Below, in pieces: positions 8,252 to 18,040 of a stretch of DNA of 64,000 nt. Source of the stretch: Roseobacter sp. Lineage in GTDB: Bacteria > Pseudomonadota > Alphaproteobacteria > Rhodobacterales > Rhodobacteraceae. How positions within the stretch are numbered: position 1 is the stretch's first letter; the number at the start of each line of letters is the position of its first letter. The stretch is taken from the NCBI GenBank assembly GCA_024636495.1, contig JAGXGZ010000076.1, positions 62,001 through 126,000 of the forward strand. The letters are read 5' to 3'. Below the pieces are notes generated by a model. It had not been told where the DNA came from. It ran no database searches and was given only the letters and a program-made list of their open reading frames with translations. The position numbers and the translations under genes were made by a program.

Positions 8252-9763
8252 ATGTCCCTGACCCCCGAATACGAAGGCTTTGCCGCAGGCTATGCGGCGG
8301 GCCAGAACCAGATCGTCTTTACCCGTCTGGCCGCCGATCTGGACACGCCTGTGTCGCTCATGCTCAAGCTGACCGGGGCTTCGCAAAACGCGTTTGTGCT
8401 GGAATCCGTCACGGGCGGAGAGGTGCGCGGCCGCTATTCCATCATCGGGATGAAACCCGATCTGATCTGGCGCTGCGAGGGGACCACGTCTGCCGTAAAT
8501 CGTGCCGCGCGCTATGATGCGGATGCATTCGAAGACGTGGCGGGTGATCCGCTTGATACCCTGCGTGCGCTGATCGCCGAATCCAAGATCGACCTGCCCG
8601 CCGACCTGCCCCAAGCCGCTGCAGGGCTTTTTGGCTATCTGGGCTACGACATGATCCGTCTGGTCGAACATTTGCCCAACGTGAACCCCGACCCACTTGG
8701 CCTGCCAGATGCAATGATGGTGCGCCCGTCCGTGATTGCCGTGCTCGACGGTGTCAAAGGCGAGGTCACGATCGTCTCGCCCGCATGGGTGTCAGACGGC
8801 CAAAGCGCCAAGGCCGCTTATGCCCAAGCCGCCGAACGGGTGATGGACGCCGTGCGCGATCTGGAACGTTCGATGCCCGGTGCCAGCCGCGATCTGGGCG
8901 AAGCGCACGAGGAAGCAGCCCCCGTCAGCAACTTTACCCGCGAAGGCTATACATCCGCCGTGGAAAAAGCGCGCGACTACATCGTCGCGGGTGATATCTT
9001 TCAGGTGGTACCATCGCAACGCTGGGCGCAGGGGTTTTCACAACCGCCTTTTGCGCTTTATCGGAGCTTGCGGCGCACGAATCCGTCGCCCTTCATGTTC
9101 TATTTCAACTTCGGTGACTTCCATGTCGTCGGGGCCTCTCCCGAGATCCTTGTTCGGGTGTTTGGCAAGGAAATCACCATCCGCCCTGTCGCAGGCACCC
9201 GCCGCCGGGGGGCGACCGAGGAAGAAGACCGCGCGCTTGAGGCCGATTTGCTGGCCGATGAAAAGGAACTTGCCGAGCATCTGATGCTGCTGGATCTGGG
9301 GCGCAACGATGTGGGCCGTGTCGCCAAGATCGGCACCGTGCGCCCCACCGAGGAATTCATCGTCGAACGCTATAGCCATGTCATGCACATCGTCAGCAAC
9401 GTCGTGGGCGAATTGCGAGACGACCGTGACGCGCTGGATGCGTTCTTTGCGGGCATGCCTGCTGGCACCGTGTCAGGTGCCCCGAAAGTCCGCGCGATGG
9501 AAATCATCGACGAGCTTGAGCCCGAAAAGCGCGGGCTATACGGCGGCGGCGTAGGGTACTTTAGTGCGGGCGGCGATATGGACATGTGCATCGCGCTGCG
9601 CACCGCCGTGATAAAGGATAAAACACTTTATATTCAAGCCGGTGGCGGCGTGGTCTATGACAGCGATGCGGAGGCCGAATATATGGAAACCGTCCATAAG
9701 TCTGACGCGATCCGCCGCGCGGCAGCCGATGCGGCGCGCTTTGCAGGGAATGGAAACAACTGA
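8252..9763 (+). CDS. trpE: Anthranilate synthase component I
   Basis: Converts chorismate and ammonia to anthranilate, the first committed step of tryptophan synthesis, with TrpG supplying ammonia. At 503 residues it has normal length. Conserved chorismate-binding motifs are visible: PFMFYFNFGDFHVVGASPEI split across 267-287, RPVAGTRRRG, LLDLGRNDVGRVAK and MPAGTVSGAPKVRAMEIID. A GGAAGG site precedes the ATG. No tryptophan leader peptide is visible, since the gene starts 12 bases after the isomerase gene. trpG lies 2.6 kb away, separated by a deacylase gene and a minus-strand gene. Confidence 0.97.
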   Translation: MSLTPEYEGFAAGYAAGQNQIVFTRLAADLDTPVSLMLKLTGASQNAFVLESVTGGEVRGRYSIIGMKPDLIWRCEGTTSAVNRAARYDADAFEDVAGDPLDTLRALIAESKIDLPADLPQAAAGLFGYLGYDMIRLVEHLPNVNPDPLGLPDAMMVRPSVIAVLDGVKGEVTIVSPAWVSDGQSAKAAYAQAAERVMDAVRDLERSMPGASRDLGEAHEEAAPVSNFTREGYTSAVEKARDYIVAGDIFQVVPSQRWAQGFSQPPFALYRSLRRTNPSPFMFYFNFGDFHVVGASPEILVRVFGKEITIRPVAGTRRRGATEEEDRALEADLLADEKELAEHLMLLDLGRNDVGRVAKIGTVRPTEEFIVERYSHVMHIVSNVVGELRDDRDALDAFFAGMPAGTVSGAPKVRAMEIIDELEPEKRGLYGGGVGYFSAGGDMDMCIALRTAVIKDKTLYIQAGGGVVYDSDAEAEYMETVHKSDAIRRAAADAARFAGNGNN

Positions 9764-9765
9764 TC

Positions 9766-10806
9766 ATGCCCAACCAAGCCCCTTTTGAAATCGCAGGTCA
9801 AAAGGTGGCTCCGGGCACCCGGGCCCAGATCGACGTGCCTATTTCGATCCTGCCCGACCACACGCCTGTCGGTCTGTCGCTGGAAGTCATCCATGGCAAA
9901 CGCTCTGGTCCTGCGATGTTTGTCAGCGCCGCTGTGCATGGCGACGAATTGATCGGGGTCGAGATCGTGCGCCGCCTGCTGCGTGCGCCGCAGCTTAAAT
10001 CCTTGCGCGGCACCTTGCTGGTGGTGCCAGTTGTGAACTCTTTCGGCTTCTTGAACCGCTCGCGATACCTGCCCGATCGGCGTGATTTGAACCGCTGCTT
10101 TCCGGGGCATCCATCGGGTTCGCTGGGATCAAGACTGGCGCATATTTTCCTGAACGAGGTCGTCTTGCGCTGCGATTTCGGGATCGACCTGCATTCGGCG
10201 GCGATCCACCGGACCAACCTGCCACAGGTGCGCATTTCGCCTTCGGACCCCGTGACGCGGCGCATGGCGATCAATTTTGCGGCCCCCGTGGTGCTGACCT
10301 CTCCGCTGCGCGATGGGTCACTGCGCGCCGTCTCATCGGCCAAGGGCACGCCTGTTTTGCTTTACGAGGCCGGCGAAGGTCTGCGGTTTGACGAAATGGC
10401 CGTGCGCGCCGGTGTTGCGGGCATCCTGCGCGTGATGCATGCCGAGGATATGCTGCCCTCAAAGGGTATTGCCCCCTCGCGGCGTCAATCGCATGTTTGC
10501 TCAAGCTCCAGCTGGTTGCGCGCCCCTGTGGGTGGCTTGCTGCGCACCTTCCGCGCCGAAGGCGAAACCGTCAAGGAAGGCGATGCGCTGGCCACGGTTT
10601 CTGACCCGTTTGGCAAGACCGAAGAAGACATTGTGGCCCCTTGGGATGGTATTTTGATTGGCCGCGCGATCTTGCCCGTCGTCAACGAAGGCGATGCGGT
10701 GTTTCATCTGGCCAAACTGCTGCCACGCGCGGTCGCAGATACCGTCGAGGATATGATCACGCAGCTGGAAAGCGACCCGCTGTTTGACGAAGACGAGATT
10801 ATCTAG
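9766..10806 (+). CDS. Succinylglutamate desuccinylase/aspartoacylase (M14) family protein
   Basis: A predicted zinc-dependent deacylase of 346 residues, starting two bases after the trpE stop. Zinc ligands of the AstE/aspartoacylase family are visible: H58 and E61 in VHGDE and H143 in DLHSA; DLNRCFPG near 107-114 is another family motif. The C-terminal 90 residues look like a biotinyl/lipoyl-like sandwich domain (GGLLRTFRAEGETVKEGDAL), common in this subfamily. The substrate is unknown. Linkage to trpE is probably positional and does not by itself show a role in tryptophan metabolism. Confidence 0.87.
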   Translation: MPNQAPFEIAGQKVAPGTRAQIDVPISILPDHTPVGLSLEVIHGKRSGPAMFVSAAVHGDELIGVEIVRRLLRAPQLKSLRGTLLVVPVVNSFGFLNRSRYLPDRRDLNRCFPGHPSGSLGSRLAHIFLNEVVLRCDFGIDLHSAAIHRTNLPQVRISPSDPVTRRMAINFAAPVVLTSPLRDGSLRAVSSAKGTPVLLYEAGEGLRFDEMAVRAGVAGILRVMHAEDMLPSKGIAPSRRQSHVCSSSSWLRAPVGGLLRTFRAEGETVKEGDALATVSDPFGKTEEDIVAPWDGILIGRAILPVVNEGDAVFHLAKLLPRAVADTVEDMITQLESDPLFDEDEII

Positions 10807-10809
10807 CCA

Positions 10810-12192
10810 TCATTCCCCGTCTGACGCCAGCAAGACGGCTGAAATCGGTGCCAGTGCCACCTGCGTCGCGCGGTCCTGCAATCCCCAGACCAAAAGGGCC
10901 GAGATCGTCTCGGGGCGCATCCGGCCCAGCATGATCACCGATCCCTCGACACCCGCTTTGAAGGCGGCCTGATCCAGAAAACGCCGGATCACGATGGGCG
11001 TCTGATCCTTGCTGTCAAAATCGCGAAATACCGGTGCGGCAGGCACGCCTTCTTTGACGGCCAGCTTGGGCATGGTGTTCAGCCCCTTATCCTGACTGAC
11101 CAAACCATAGCCACCTTGTGCCAGAATCGCTGTCACTTGATCGGCAACCTCGCGGCTGGGCTGCACCCCTGCGCCCTGACCTTCCAGAATGCCCACCACC
11201 TCGGGCACACGGTTGAACGCGACAGCCAGTGTCGTCTCTGCATCAGACGGCTCTGCGCCTTCGGGCAAGTCAACCATCGCCAAGACCTCAAAGCCCTCGT
11301 TGCGGTAAATCTCCATCCGCTCTGCGGCGTCAGCCAAGGTGACGTCAACGGCAAAGCTGATCGGATACGGAAAGCTGCGCAACGCCGGAATGCCGACTTC
11401 ACCCCCCTCAAGATCGCTGCCCTGATCAATCAGCAAAATGCTCATCAACGGCTTGTCGTCAGGATTGGCAAAGGGCTGCGAATAACGCGTAATTGCACGT
11501 GCCGCTATCGACAGTTGCGGGGCGGCTTCAGGCTCCGCCGTCGACAGCGCGGTGGGCAGGCGGTTCACGGTCACGCCAGTGCCGCGATCTATCGTGGTGG
11601 CAGTCAGCGCGTCTGAGGGCGCAGACGTATCGACGTCCGGTGTCTCAGGATCTTCGTCAACGATCTCAGCTGCTTGCGGCGCAGGCTCGACCACCTGTTC
11701 GGTCACGGTCGACGTCTGGTCAGATGGTGCGTCTGCCTCGGGCGCGGGTGCAGCGGATGTTGGGGGTGTGACCGCCACGGCATCGGGGCCTTGCGGTTCC
11801 ATCGGCGCAAGCGCCATCGGATTGGGGAACACAGGTTCATCCGCCGCGATGTCGGGCGACACGGTCTGCGGCATGTCAGGTGCCACAATCGCAACATCCT
11901 GTGACGTTTCAGGGGCTGCAGGCGGGTCTGTCATTTCGGGTGTTGCGACGTCTGCAATGCTGTCCCTAGCGGGCGCTTCGACAGTTGGTGCCGCGTCTGG
12001 CTTGGAGACGCTCACGTCTTCCATTGGCACGACAGCAACCGCGCGACCTGCATCCAAGGCCGCCATATCATCCGGTGCTGCATCGCTTATTTGCGGCGGT
12101 GCGCTGATCGGCACGACAAATGACGCAACCCCGGCGACTGCAACGCTGAACACGCCCCCCATGGCGATACCCGCTAGAAATCCCCGTGCCAT
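10810..12192 (-). CDS. Divergent polysaccharide deacetylase family protein (YibQ-like)
   Basis: A 460-residue protein with an N-terminal membrane or signal segment (ARGFLAGIAMGGVFSVAVAG), a long Ala/Pro/Asp-rich spacer (about residues 40-240), and a C-terminal COG2861 domain. Domain segments include MSILLIDQGSDLEG, FPYPISFAVD and EGFEVLAMVDLPEG. The family is related to polysaccharide deacetylases but its role is unproven; cell-envelope work in the periplasm is plausible. I chose ATG 12192 because AGGAG lies 8 bases upstream; the frame stays open further upstream without a good site. It lies opposite to and between the two trp segments. Confidence 0.85.
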   Translation of the reverse strand: MARGFLAGIAMGGVFSVAVAGVASFVVPISAPPQISDAAPDDMAALDAGRAVAVVPMEDVSVSKPDAAPTVEAPARDSIADVATPEMTDPPAAPETSQDVAIVAPDMPQTVSPDIAADEPVFPNPMALAPMEPQGPDAVAVTPPTSAAPAPEADAPSDQTSTVTEQVVEPAPQAAEIVDEDPETPDVDTSAPSDALTATTIDRGTGVTVNRLPTALSTAEPEAAPQLSIAARAITRYSQPFANPDDKPLMSILLIDQGSDLEGGEVGIPALRSFPYPISFAVDVTLADAAERMEIYRNEGFEVLAMVDLPEGAEPSDAETTLAVAFNRVPEVVGILEGQGAGVQPSREVADQVTAILAQGGYGLVSQDKGLNTMPKLAVKEGVPAAPVFRDFDSKDQTPIVIRRFLDQAAFKAGVEGSVIMLGRMRPETISALLVWGLQDRATQVALAPISAVLLASDGE

Positions 12193-12355
12193 GACCGAAA
12201 TACTCCTGTTATTTGTTCGTGCCAGGGCCGCTCTGCGCGACCCCTTGCCCTTGACGATGGGTCTTAAGCCTGAACATGTATCGCGGGACATTATACCGTA
12301 GTTTATTGCGGTTTCTCTAGCCCTAAACCCTGCCCTGGATACAAAGATTTGCCCT

Positions 12356-12937
12356 ATGCTGCTGCTGATAGATAATTACGACAGTTTCACTTACAATCTT
12401 GTGCATTATCTAGGTGATTTAGGTGCCGAAGTCGAAATTCGGCGGAATGATGCCATCGACGTTCAACAGGCCATGGCGATGAACCCTGCGGGCATTATCC
12501 TGTCCCCCGGTCCTTGCGACCCCGATCAAGCGGGCATTTGTCTGGCGCTGACCGCAGCGGCTGCCGAAACGCGCACGCCTTTGCTGGGCGTATGTTTGGG
12601 GCATCAGACCTTGGGACAAGCCTTTGGCGGCAAGGTCGTGCGGGCAGGCGATATTGTGCATGGCAAAATGGGTCAGATGCACCACACGGGCCAAGGCATG
12701 TTCGCAGGGCTTCCTTCGCCGTTTGCCGCGACGCGCTATCATTCGTTGGTGGTTGAACGTGCCACCCTGCCCGACTGCCTTGAGATTACAGCCGAACTGG
12801 AAGACGGTACAATCATGGGACTGCAACACCGCGAATTGCCGATGCACGGGGTTCAATTTCACCCTGAATCGATCCGATCAGAGCATGGTCACCAGATGCT
12901 GCAAAATTTCCTGAATGACGTGAAGGTGCCAGCATGA
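12356..12937 (+). CDS. trpG: Anthranilate synthase component II (glutamine amidotransferase)
   Basis: Provides ammonia from glutamine to TrpE. The 193-residue class I amidotransferase has the nucleophile C80 in [12 protein letters not shown] and the catalytic His-Glu in GVQFHPESI. The N terminus [13 protein letters not shown] is typical of TrpG/PabA, so a shared role in p-aminobenzoate synthesis is possible. Its stop overlaps the trpD start (ATGA), the first of a chain of overlapping genes reaching to moeA. The operon promoter must lie in the gap after 12192, which it shares with the divergent deacetylase gene. Confidence 0.96.
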   Translation: MLLLIDNYDSFTYNLVHYLGDLGAEVEIRRNDAIDVQQAMAMNPAGIILSPGPCDPDQAGICLALTAAAAETRTPLLGVCLGHQTLGQAFGGKVVRAGDIVHGKMGQMHHTGQGMFAGLPSPFAATRYHSLVVERATLPDCLEITAELEDGTIMGLQHRELPMHGVQFHPESIRSEHGHQMLQNFLNDVKVPA

Positions 12938-13953
12938 GCGAACGTCTGAAACCCCTCATTGATGCCGCCGCCAATGGCCCGCTGACCCGCGCCCAAGCCG
13001 AAGAAGCCTTTGCGATCTTGTTCGAAGGCGAAGCAACCCCCAGCCAGATCGGCGGGTTTCTGATGGCGCTGCGCACGCGGGGCGAAACGGTCGATGAATA
13101 TGCCGCCGCTGCCCATGTGATGCGCGCCAAATGCCATGCGGTGAACGCGCCAGAGGGCGCAATGGACATCGTCGGCACCGGCGGCGATGGCAAGGGAACG
13201 CTGAACATCTCGACCGCGACGGCCTTTGTGGTGGCAGGTGCTGGCGTGGTCGTCGCGAAACATGGCAACCGCAATCTGTCGTCTAAATCAGGCGCTGCGG
13301 ATGCGCTGACCCAGATGGGCCTCAAGGTGATGGTCGGCCCCAAGGTTGTCGAGGCCGCCCTGCGCGAGACCGGTATCGGCTTTATGATGGCCCCTATGCA
13401 TCATCCGGCGATTGCCCATGTGATGCCCACCCGCTCTGAATTGGGCACCCGTACGATCTTTAACATCCTCGGGCCGCTGACCAATCCGGCAGGCGTGAAA
13501 CGCCAACTGACCGGTGCCTATCGCCGCGATCTGATCCGGCCCATGGCCGAAACCCTTGGCGCTTTGGGGTCGGAAAAGGCGTGGTTGGTGCATGGCTCTG
13601 ATGGGACGGACGAGCTGACCATCACTGGTGTCAGCTGGGTTGCGGCCCTGCACCCCGATGGCACCGTGACCGAATTCGAGATCACCCCGGAGGACGCCGG
13701 CCTGCCCGTGCACCCGTTCGAGGATATTGTCGGCGGCACCCCCGAAGAAAACGCACGTGATTTCAACGCGCTGCTGGATGGCGCACCCTCGGCTTACCGC
13801 GATGCAGTGCTGCTGAATTCGGCCGCAGCACTGGTCGTCGCAGACGCCGCCCCGGATCTGAAAACAGGTGTCGAGATGGCCCGCACCAGCATCGACAGCG
13901 GGGCAGCACGCGATAAAATCAGCCAATTGGCCCGCATCACGCAAGCAAGCTGA
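12934..13953 (+). CDS. trpD: Anthranilate phosphoribosyltransferase
   Basis: Transfers the phosphoribosyl group of PRPP to anthranilate, the second step of tryptophan synthesis. The 339-residue length is normal. Conserved elements are [20 protein letters not shown] (PRPP loop), [15 protein letters not shown] and a [17 protein letters not shown] segment. The gene overlaps trpG by four bases, and its stop shares a base with the ung start (TGATG). Both junctions imply translational coupling. Confidence 0.97.
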   Translation: MSERLKPLIDAAANGPLTRAQAEEAFAILFEGEATPSQIGGFLMALRTRGETVDEYAAAAHVMRAKCHAVNAPEGAMDIVGTGGDGKGTLNISTATAFVVAGAGVVVAKHGNRNLSSKSGAADALTQMGLKVMVGPKVVEAALRETGIGFMMAPMHHPAIAHVMPTRSELGTRTIFNILGPLTNPAGVKRQLTGAYRRDLIRPMAETLGALGSEKAWLVHGSDGTDELTITGVSWVAALHPDGTVTEFEITPEDAGLPVHPFEDIVGGTPEENARDFNALLDGAPSAYRDAVLLNSAAALVVADAAPDLKTGVEMARTSIDSGAARDKISQLARITQAS

Positions 13954-14615
13954 TGTTTGACCTGACACGCCTTGGCGCTTGGCGTGATCTGCCGTTTTTC
14001 AAGACGACGCTGCCGGACATCGAAGCCGCTTTGGCGCAAGACGCCCGCCTGATCCTGCCGCCCGCGCCGCAAGTCTTTGCCGCACTCGAGGGGACACAGC
14101 CCGACGACGTGCGCGTCGTGATCTTAGGACAAGACCCCTATCCGACACCGGGCCATGCGCACGGCTTGGCGTTTTCTGCCAGTGCCGATACCAAGCCATT
14201 GCCACGCTCTTTAGCGAATATATTTAAAGAGATGCGTACCGACATTGGCGATGCTCCAGCCCACGCTGACCTGCATTTCTGGGCCGCCCAAGGTGTTTTG
14301 CTGCTGAACACAACCCTTACGGTGCCCGCAGGTGATGCGGCGGGGCACGCGAAATTGGGCTGGCATGCGCTCACTGCCCAAGTGCTGGACCACCTGTCAG
14401 ACCGCCCGCGCGCCTATCTGCTGTGGGGGGCACATGCGCAAAAGGTGGCAAAAGACGTAAGCGGGGCCCCCAACCTCAAGATCGAAACCGCCCACCCGTC
14501 GCCCTTGTCAGCGCGGCGCGGCTTTTTCGGATCGCAGCCCTTTTCCCAAACCAATGACTGGTTGCGCGCGAATGGCCAAAGCGCCATAAACTGGGCAACA
14601 CCGGAGGCACCATGA
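13953..14615 (+). CDS. ung: Uracil-DNA glycosylase, family 1-like
   Basis: Removes uracil from DNA to start base excision repair. The 220-residue protein has the water-activating motif [17 protein letters not shown] with D61, and the DNA-binding loop [14 protein letters not shown] near the C terminus. The usual GQDPYH has proline at position 64 in place of histidine, a visible departure from E. coli Ung. It is wedged between trpD and trpC with overlapping start and stop codons on both sides, so its expression is tied to tryptophan genes. Family membership is clear; activity is inferred. Confidence 0.9.
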   Translation: MFDLTRLGAWRDLPFFKTTLPDIEAALAQDARLILPPAPQVFAALEGTQPDDVRVVILGQDPYPTPGHAHGLAFSASADTKPLPRSLANIFKEMRTDIGDAPAHADLHFWAAQGVLLLNTTLTVPAGDAAGHAKLGWHALTAQVLDHLSDRPRAYLLWGAHAQKVAKDVSGAPNLKIETAHPSPLSARRGFFGSQPFSQTNDWLRANGQSAINWATPEAP

Positions 14616-15424
14616 CCGACACCATCCTAGACAAGATCAAGGCCTATAAACTTGAAGAAATCGCAGCTGACAAAGCCGCCAAGCCCCTTGAGGCCGTAGA
14701 GGCCGATGCCCGCGCAGCATCGGCCGTGCGCCCCTTTGCCGACGCCCTGTTTGACGCGTCCCGCGAAGATTATGGATTGATCGCCGAGGTCAAAAAAGCG
14801 AGCCCTTCCAAAGGACTGATCCGCGCCGATTTTGACCCGGCGGCCCTTGCCGCCGCCTATGCCGCAGGCGGTGCCACCTGCCTGTCGGTGCTGACCGACA
14901 CGCCCAGCTTTCAAGGGGCCAAGGATTTCCTTGTTGCCGCCCGCGAGGCCTGCACCCTGCCGGTGCTGCGCAAGGACTTCATGTATGACACCTATCAGGT
15001 CGCCGAAGCCCGCGCACTTGGGGCCGATTGTATCTTGATCATCATGGCATCAGTCAGCGACGCGCAGGCGCTGGAACTGGAAGCCGCCGCTGGCGAATGG
15101 GGCATGGATGCGCTGATCGAGGTGCATGACAAGGACGAACTAGACCGCGCTGCCATGTTGAAAAGCCGCATGATCGGCATCAACAACCGCAACCTCAAGA
15201 CCTTCGAGACGACGCTGGACACGACGCGGTCACTGTCAAAACATGTGAATGCAGACAAGATGATCGTGTCGGAATCCGGCCTTAACACACCCGACGATCT
15301 GGCCCAGATGGCACAATACGGCGCGCGGGTCTTTTTGATCGGTGAAAGCCTGATGCGTCAAGACGATGTCGAAGCGGCCACGCGCAAATTGCTGGCCAAT
15401 CCCTTGCGTCCCGGAGGGATGTAA
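14612..15424 (+). CDS. trpC: Indole-3-glycerol phosphate synthase
   Basis: Closes the indole ring from CdRP in tryptophan synthesis. The 270-residue TIM barrel is the monofunctional form without a fused TrpF. Conserved motifs include [39 protein letters not shown] and [12 protein letters not shown]. It overlaps ung by four bases, and moaC starts directly after its stop. Neither trpF nor trpBA is in this window. Confidence 0.97.
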   Translation: MTDTILDKIKAYKLEEIAADKAAKPLEAVEADARAASAVRPFADALFDASREDYGLIAEVKKASPSKGLIRADFDPAALAAAYAAGGATCLSVLTDTPSFQGAKDFLVAAREACTLPVLRKDFMYDTYQVAEARALGADCILIIMASVSDAQALELEAAAGEWGMDALIEVHDKDELDRAAMLKSRMIGINNRNLKTFETTLDTTRSLSKHVNADKMIVSESGLNTPDDLAQMAQYGARVFLIGESLMRQDDVEAATRKLLANPLRPGGM

Positions 15425-15898
15425 ATGGCCCTCACGCATTTCGACGGCAAGGGCGACGCGCACATGGTGGATGTGTCGGACAAGGCTGTGACCTCGCGGA
15501 TCGCGATCGCTGAAAACCACATTAAGATGAAGCGTGAAACCTTTGATATAATTACCGAAGGTCGTGCCAAAAAGGGCGATGTTCTGGGTGTCGCGCGGCT
15601 TGCCGGGATCATGGCGGCCAAACAGACGTCAACCCTGATTCCGCTGTGCCACCCGCTGCCCATCACCAAAGTATCGGTCGAGCTCACCCCAGACCCAGAC
15701 CTGCCCGGCATCCGTATCGAGGCAACGGTAAAAACCACCGGCCAGACCGGCGTCGAGATGGAAGCGCTCACCGCCGCCTCGGTCGCGGCGCTGACCGTCT
15801 ATGACATGGCCAAAGCGGTTGATAAGGGGATGGAGATCGGCGGCCTGCGGGTCGTGCTGAAAGACGGCGGCAAGTCGGGCCGGTTTGAGGCACCTTAA
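15425..15898 (+). CDS. moaC: Cyclic pyranopterin monophosphate synthase
   Basis: Acts with MoaA in the first step of molybdenum cofactor synthesis, forming cyclic pyranopterin monophosphate. The 157-residue protein has the family motifs [17 protein letters not shown] and [16 protein letters not shown], and the C-terminal [12 protein letters not shown]. The ATG follows the trpC stop without a gap. moeA belongs to the same pathway and lies one gene downstream, separated by a GIY-YIG nuclease gene. Confidence 0.97.
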   Translation: MALTHFDGKGDAHMVDVSDKAVTSRIAIAENHIKMKRETFDIITEGRAKKGDVLGVARLAGIMAAKQTSTLIPLCHPLPITKVSVELTPDPDLPGIRIEATVKTTGQTGVEMEALTAASVAALTVYDMAKAVDKGMEIGGLRVVLKDGGKSGRFEAP

Positions 15899-15900
15899 CC

Positions 15901-16806
15901 ATGAATGCCCGGTCGCTAGAGCTGTTCTTTATCGACGGGCTGCCTGACGGGATGCTAACCGCCGAGGTCTTTAACTGGACGGGTCACGTCCTGCGCTTTC
16001 CGCGCACCAAATTTCGCGAAGCGTTGCACCGCCCCGAGACCCAACACACAGGCGTTTACGTCTTGATCGGGGAACGCGACGGCAGCCCGCTGGCCTATAT
16101 TGGTGAGGCTGAAAACCTTGCCGATCGGTTGCGCGGGCATATCGCGCAAAAGGACTGGTGGGACAATGCCATCTGCATCAGCACAACGGGTGATCTGCTA
16201 CATAAGGCCCATGTGAAATACCTTGAAAGCCGTCTGGTGGAAATTGCGCGCCAGATTGGGTCGATGCCCCTTGAGAACGCAAACACGCCGCCGCGCAGCA
16301 GCCTTAGCGAGGCGTCGCAGGCGAATATGGAAAGCTTTCTCGACACCCTAGGCATCGTGTTGCCAGCAATCCGGGTCGATATGTTTTTGAACAAGGCGCG
16401 CAGTGCGCCGAAATCCCCCAACGTGATCGCCAGCCCGGTCTATCCGATAGAAGAGACGTTCATTTTGCAGACCCCGAAACATGATCTATACGCCGAGGCG
16501 ATTTTGCGCGATGGCGAATGGATTGTGCAGGCCGGTGCAAGAGGTCGTGTTGAATGGACACGCCGTTCTGAGGCCAACAAGTATTACGCGAGACTACACG
16601 AAGAACTGTTAGCCAGCGGAATACTTACGCTGCAGAACGGTTTTGCGATTTTCCAACAAAACTACGCCTTCTCAAGTCCAAGCGCGGCTGGTGCGGTGAT
16701 AAATGGGCGCGCCACAAACGGTCGGACAGCTTGGAAACATGCCATCTCGGGCCAAACATACGAAGACTGGGAAAAAGCCCAGATCGCAGCAGAGGTAACC
16801 CCATGA
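15901..16806 (+). CDS. GIY-YIG nuclease-like protein with C-terminal DUF4357
   Basis: A 301-residue protein with a GIY-YIG domain at about residues 48-100 (TGVYVLIGE, then LAYIGEAENLADRLRGH) and a C-terminal DUF4357-type segment (FSSPSAAGAVINGRATNG, then TAWKH). GIY-YIG enzymes cut DNA; this two-domain type is widespread, often near mobile or defence genes, and uncharacterised. It sits between moaC and moeA, starts two bases after moaC and ends in an ATGA overlap with moeA. The last third (about 16540-16750) looks more A/T-rich than its neighbours. It probably entered the operon as a unit; its role is unknown. Confidence 0.85.
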   Translation: MNARSLELFFIDGLPDGMLTAEVFNWTGHVLRFPRTKFREALHRPETQHTGVYVLIGERDGSPLAYIGEAENLADRLRGHIAQKDWWDNAICISTTGDLLHKAHVKYLESRLVEIARQIGSMPLENANTPPRSSLSEASQANMESFLDTLGIVLPAIRVDMFLNKARSAPKSPNVIASPVYPIEETFILQTPKHDLYAEAILRDGEWIVQAGARGRVEWTRRSEANKYYARLHEELLASGILTLQNGFAIFQQNYAFSSPSAAGAVINGRATNGRTAWKHAISGQTYEDWEKAQIAAEVTP

Positions 16807-17975
16807 TCTCAGTCGAAGACGCCCTATCGCAGTTGTTTGATCTGGTTACCCCGTTGGGCGTTGAAAACGTGCCGTTGCGGCGTGCGGCGGGGCGGGTCTT
16901 GGCGCGTGATGTGGTGGCGGAACGGACGCAGCCGCCCTTTGCCGCCTCTTCGATGGATGGCTATGCGCTGCACCGCGACGAGGTCGAACCCGACGCGATG
17001 TTCAAGGTGATTGGCGAGGCCGCCGCCGGTCACAGGTTTGACGGTGTTGTCAAAGCAGGCCAAGCCGTGCGCATCTTTACCGGTGCGCCGATCCCGCAAG
17101 GCGCTGATTTCGTTGTCATTCAGGAGGACACCACGCGGCGCGGCGATTTGCTGATGCTGGGTCATGACATTGACGGCAAGACGAATATCCGCCCGGCTGG
17201 TGGTGATTTCAAACAGGGTGATGTGATGACAGCACCCCGCGTTTTGCGCCCTGCCGATATCGCCTTGCTGGCCGCGATGAACATCGCTGACGTGCCTGTG
17301 CATGTTGCCCCCCAAATCGCAATTATTGCGACGGGGGATGAATTGGTGCAGCCGGGTGAGGCCCCCGGCCCGGACCAGATCATCGCCTCGAACACCTATG
17401 GGCTGGCGGCACAGCTGGAACAGATCGGCGCGCGCTGCCGCTTGATCCCTATTGCCCGCGATACCGCCGCCTCGCTGACCCAAGCCTTTACCATCGCGCG
17501 CGATGCCGATCTGATCATCACAATCGGCGGTGCGTCTGTCGGCGATCACGATCTGGTCGCACCAGTGGCTGCCGAAATGGGCATGGAACAGGTGTTTTAC
17601 AAGGTGGCCATGCGCCCCGGCAAACCTTTGATGGCGGGGCGGCTTGGCACTGTTCCGATGATCGGACTGCCCGGAAATCCGGTCTCGGCCATGGTATGCG
17701 GCGCGGTTTTTGTGGCCCCCGTTGTGCGCAAAATGCTGGGATTGCCCGCCGCCCATGCGCCAAGAACCCCAATGCCTTTGGCGGTTGATCTGCCCAAAGG
17801 CGGGCCACGCGCCCATTACATGCGCGCAAAACTGGTCGGTGGCGCAGTTCTTCCAGAGGGCAATCAAGACAGCTCGTTGCTAAGTATTCTGGCGCAGGCG
17901 GATGTGCTGATGATCCGCCCGCCCCATGATCCGGCGCGCAATAAGGGCGAGAATATCGATTGCATCGCGCTGTAA
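16803..17975 (+). CDS. moeA: Molybdopterin molybdenumtransferase
   Basis: Inserts molybdate into adenylated molybdopterin to complete the molybdenum cofactor. The 390-residue length is normal. Motifs include PFAASSMDGYAL, RIFTGAPIPQGAD, IIATGDELVQPGE, TIGGASVGDHD and GLPGNPVSAMVC. I start it at ATG 16803, which overlaps the stop of the GIY-YIG gene by four bases; the frame is open upstream but inside that gene. lexA follows after 65 bases with its own promoter region. Confidence 0.96.
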   Translation: MISVEDALSQLFDLVTPLGVENVPLRRAAGRVLARDVVAERTQPPFAASSMDGYALHRDEVEPDAMFKVIGEAAAGHRFDGVVKAGQAVRIFTGAPIPQGADFVVIQEDTTRRGDLLMLGHDIDGKTNIRPAGGDFKQGDVMTAPRVLRPADIALLAAMNIADVPVHVAPQIAIIATGDELVQPGEAPGPDQIIASNTYGLAAQLEQIGARCRLIPIARDTAASLTQAFTIARDADLIITIGGASVGDHDLVAPVAAEMGMEQVFYKVAMRPGKPLMAGRLGTVPMIGLPGNPVSAMVCGAVFVAPVVRKMLGLPAAHAPRTPMPLAVDLPKGGPRAHYMRAKLVGGAVLPEGNQDSSLLSILAQADVLMIRPPHDPARNKGENIDCIAL

Positions 17976-17992
17976 GCGTTGACACAAAACAA

Positions 17993-18007
17993 GAACATCC
18001 CTAGAAC
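17993..18007 (+). promoter_or_regulatory. LexA box (GAAC-N7-GAAC)
   Basis: GAACATCCCTAGAAC matches exactly, on the opposite strand, the GTTC-N7-GTTC direct-repeat operator known for LexA in Rhodobacter-type alphaproteobacteria. It lies 34 bases before the lexA start, just downstream of a TTGACA at 17980-17985, so bound LexA would cover the promoter. This supports autoregulation of lexA. Confidence 0.8.
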
Positions 18008-18040
18008 AAACCCAAACCAATAAACTCAGGGAATGTGCGG

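Noticed and set aside
6818..8671. 617-codon open frame antisense to the isomerase and trpE
   Set aside because: It lies wholly opposite two well-supported genes and has no recognisable domain; long antisense frames are common in G/C-rich genes.
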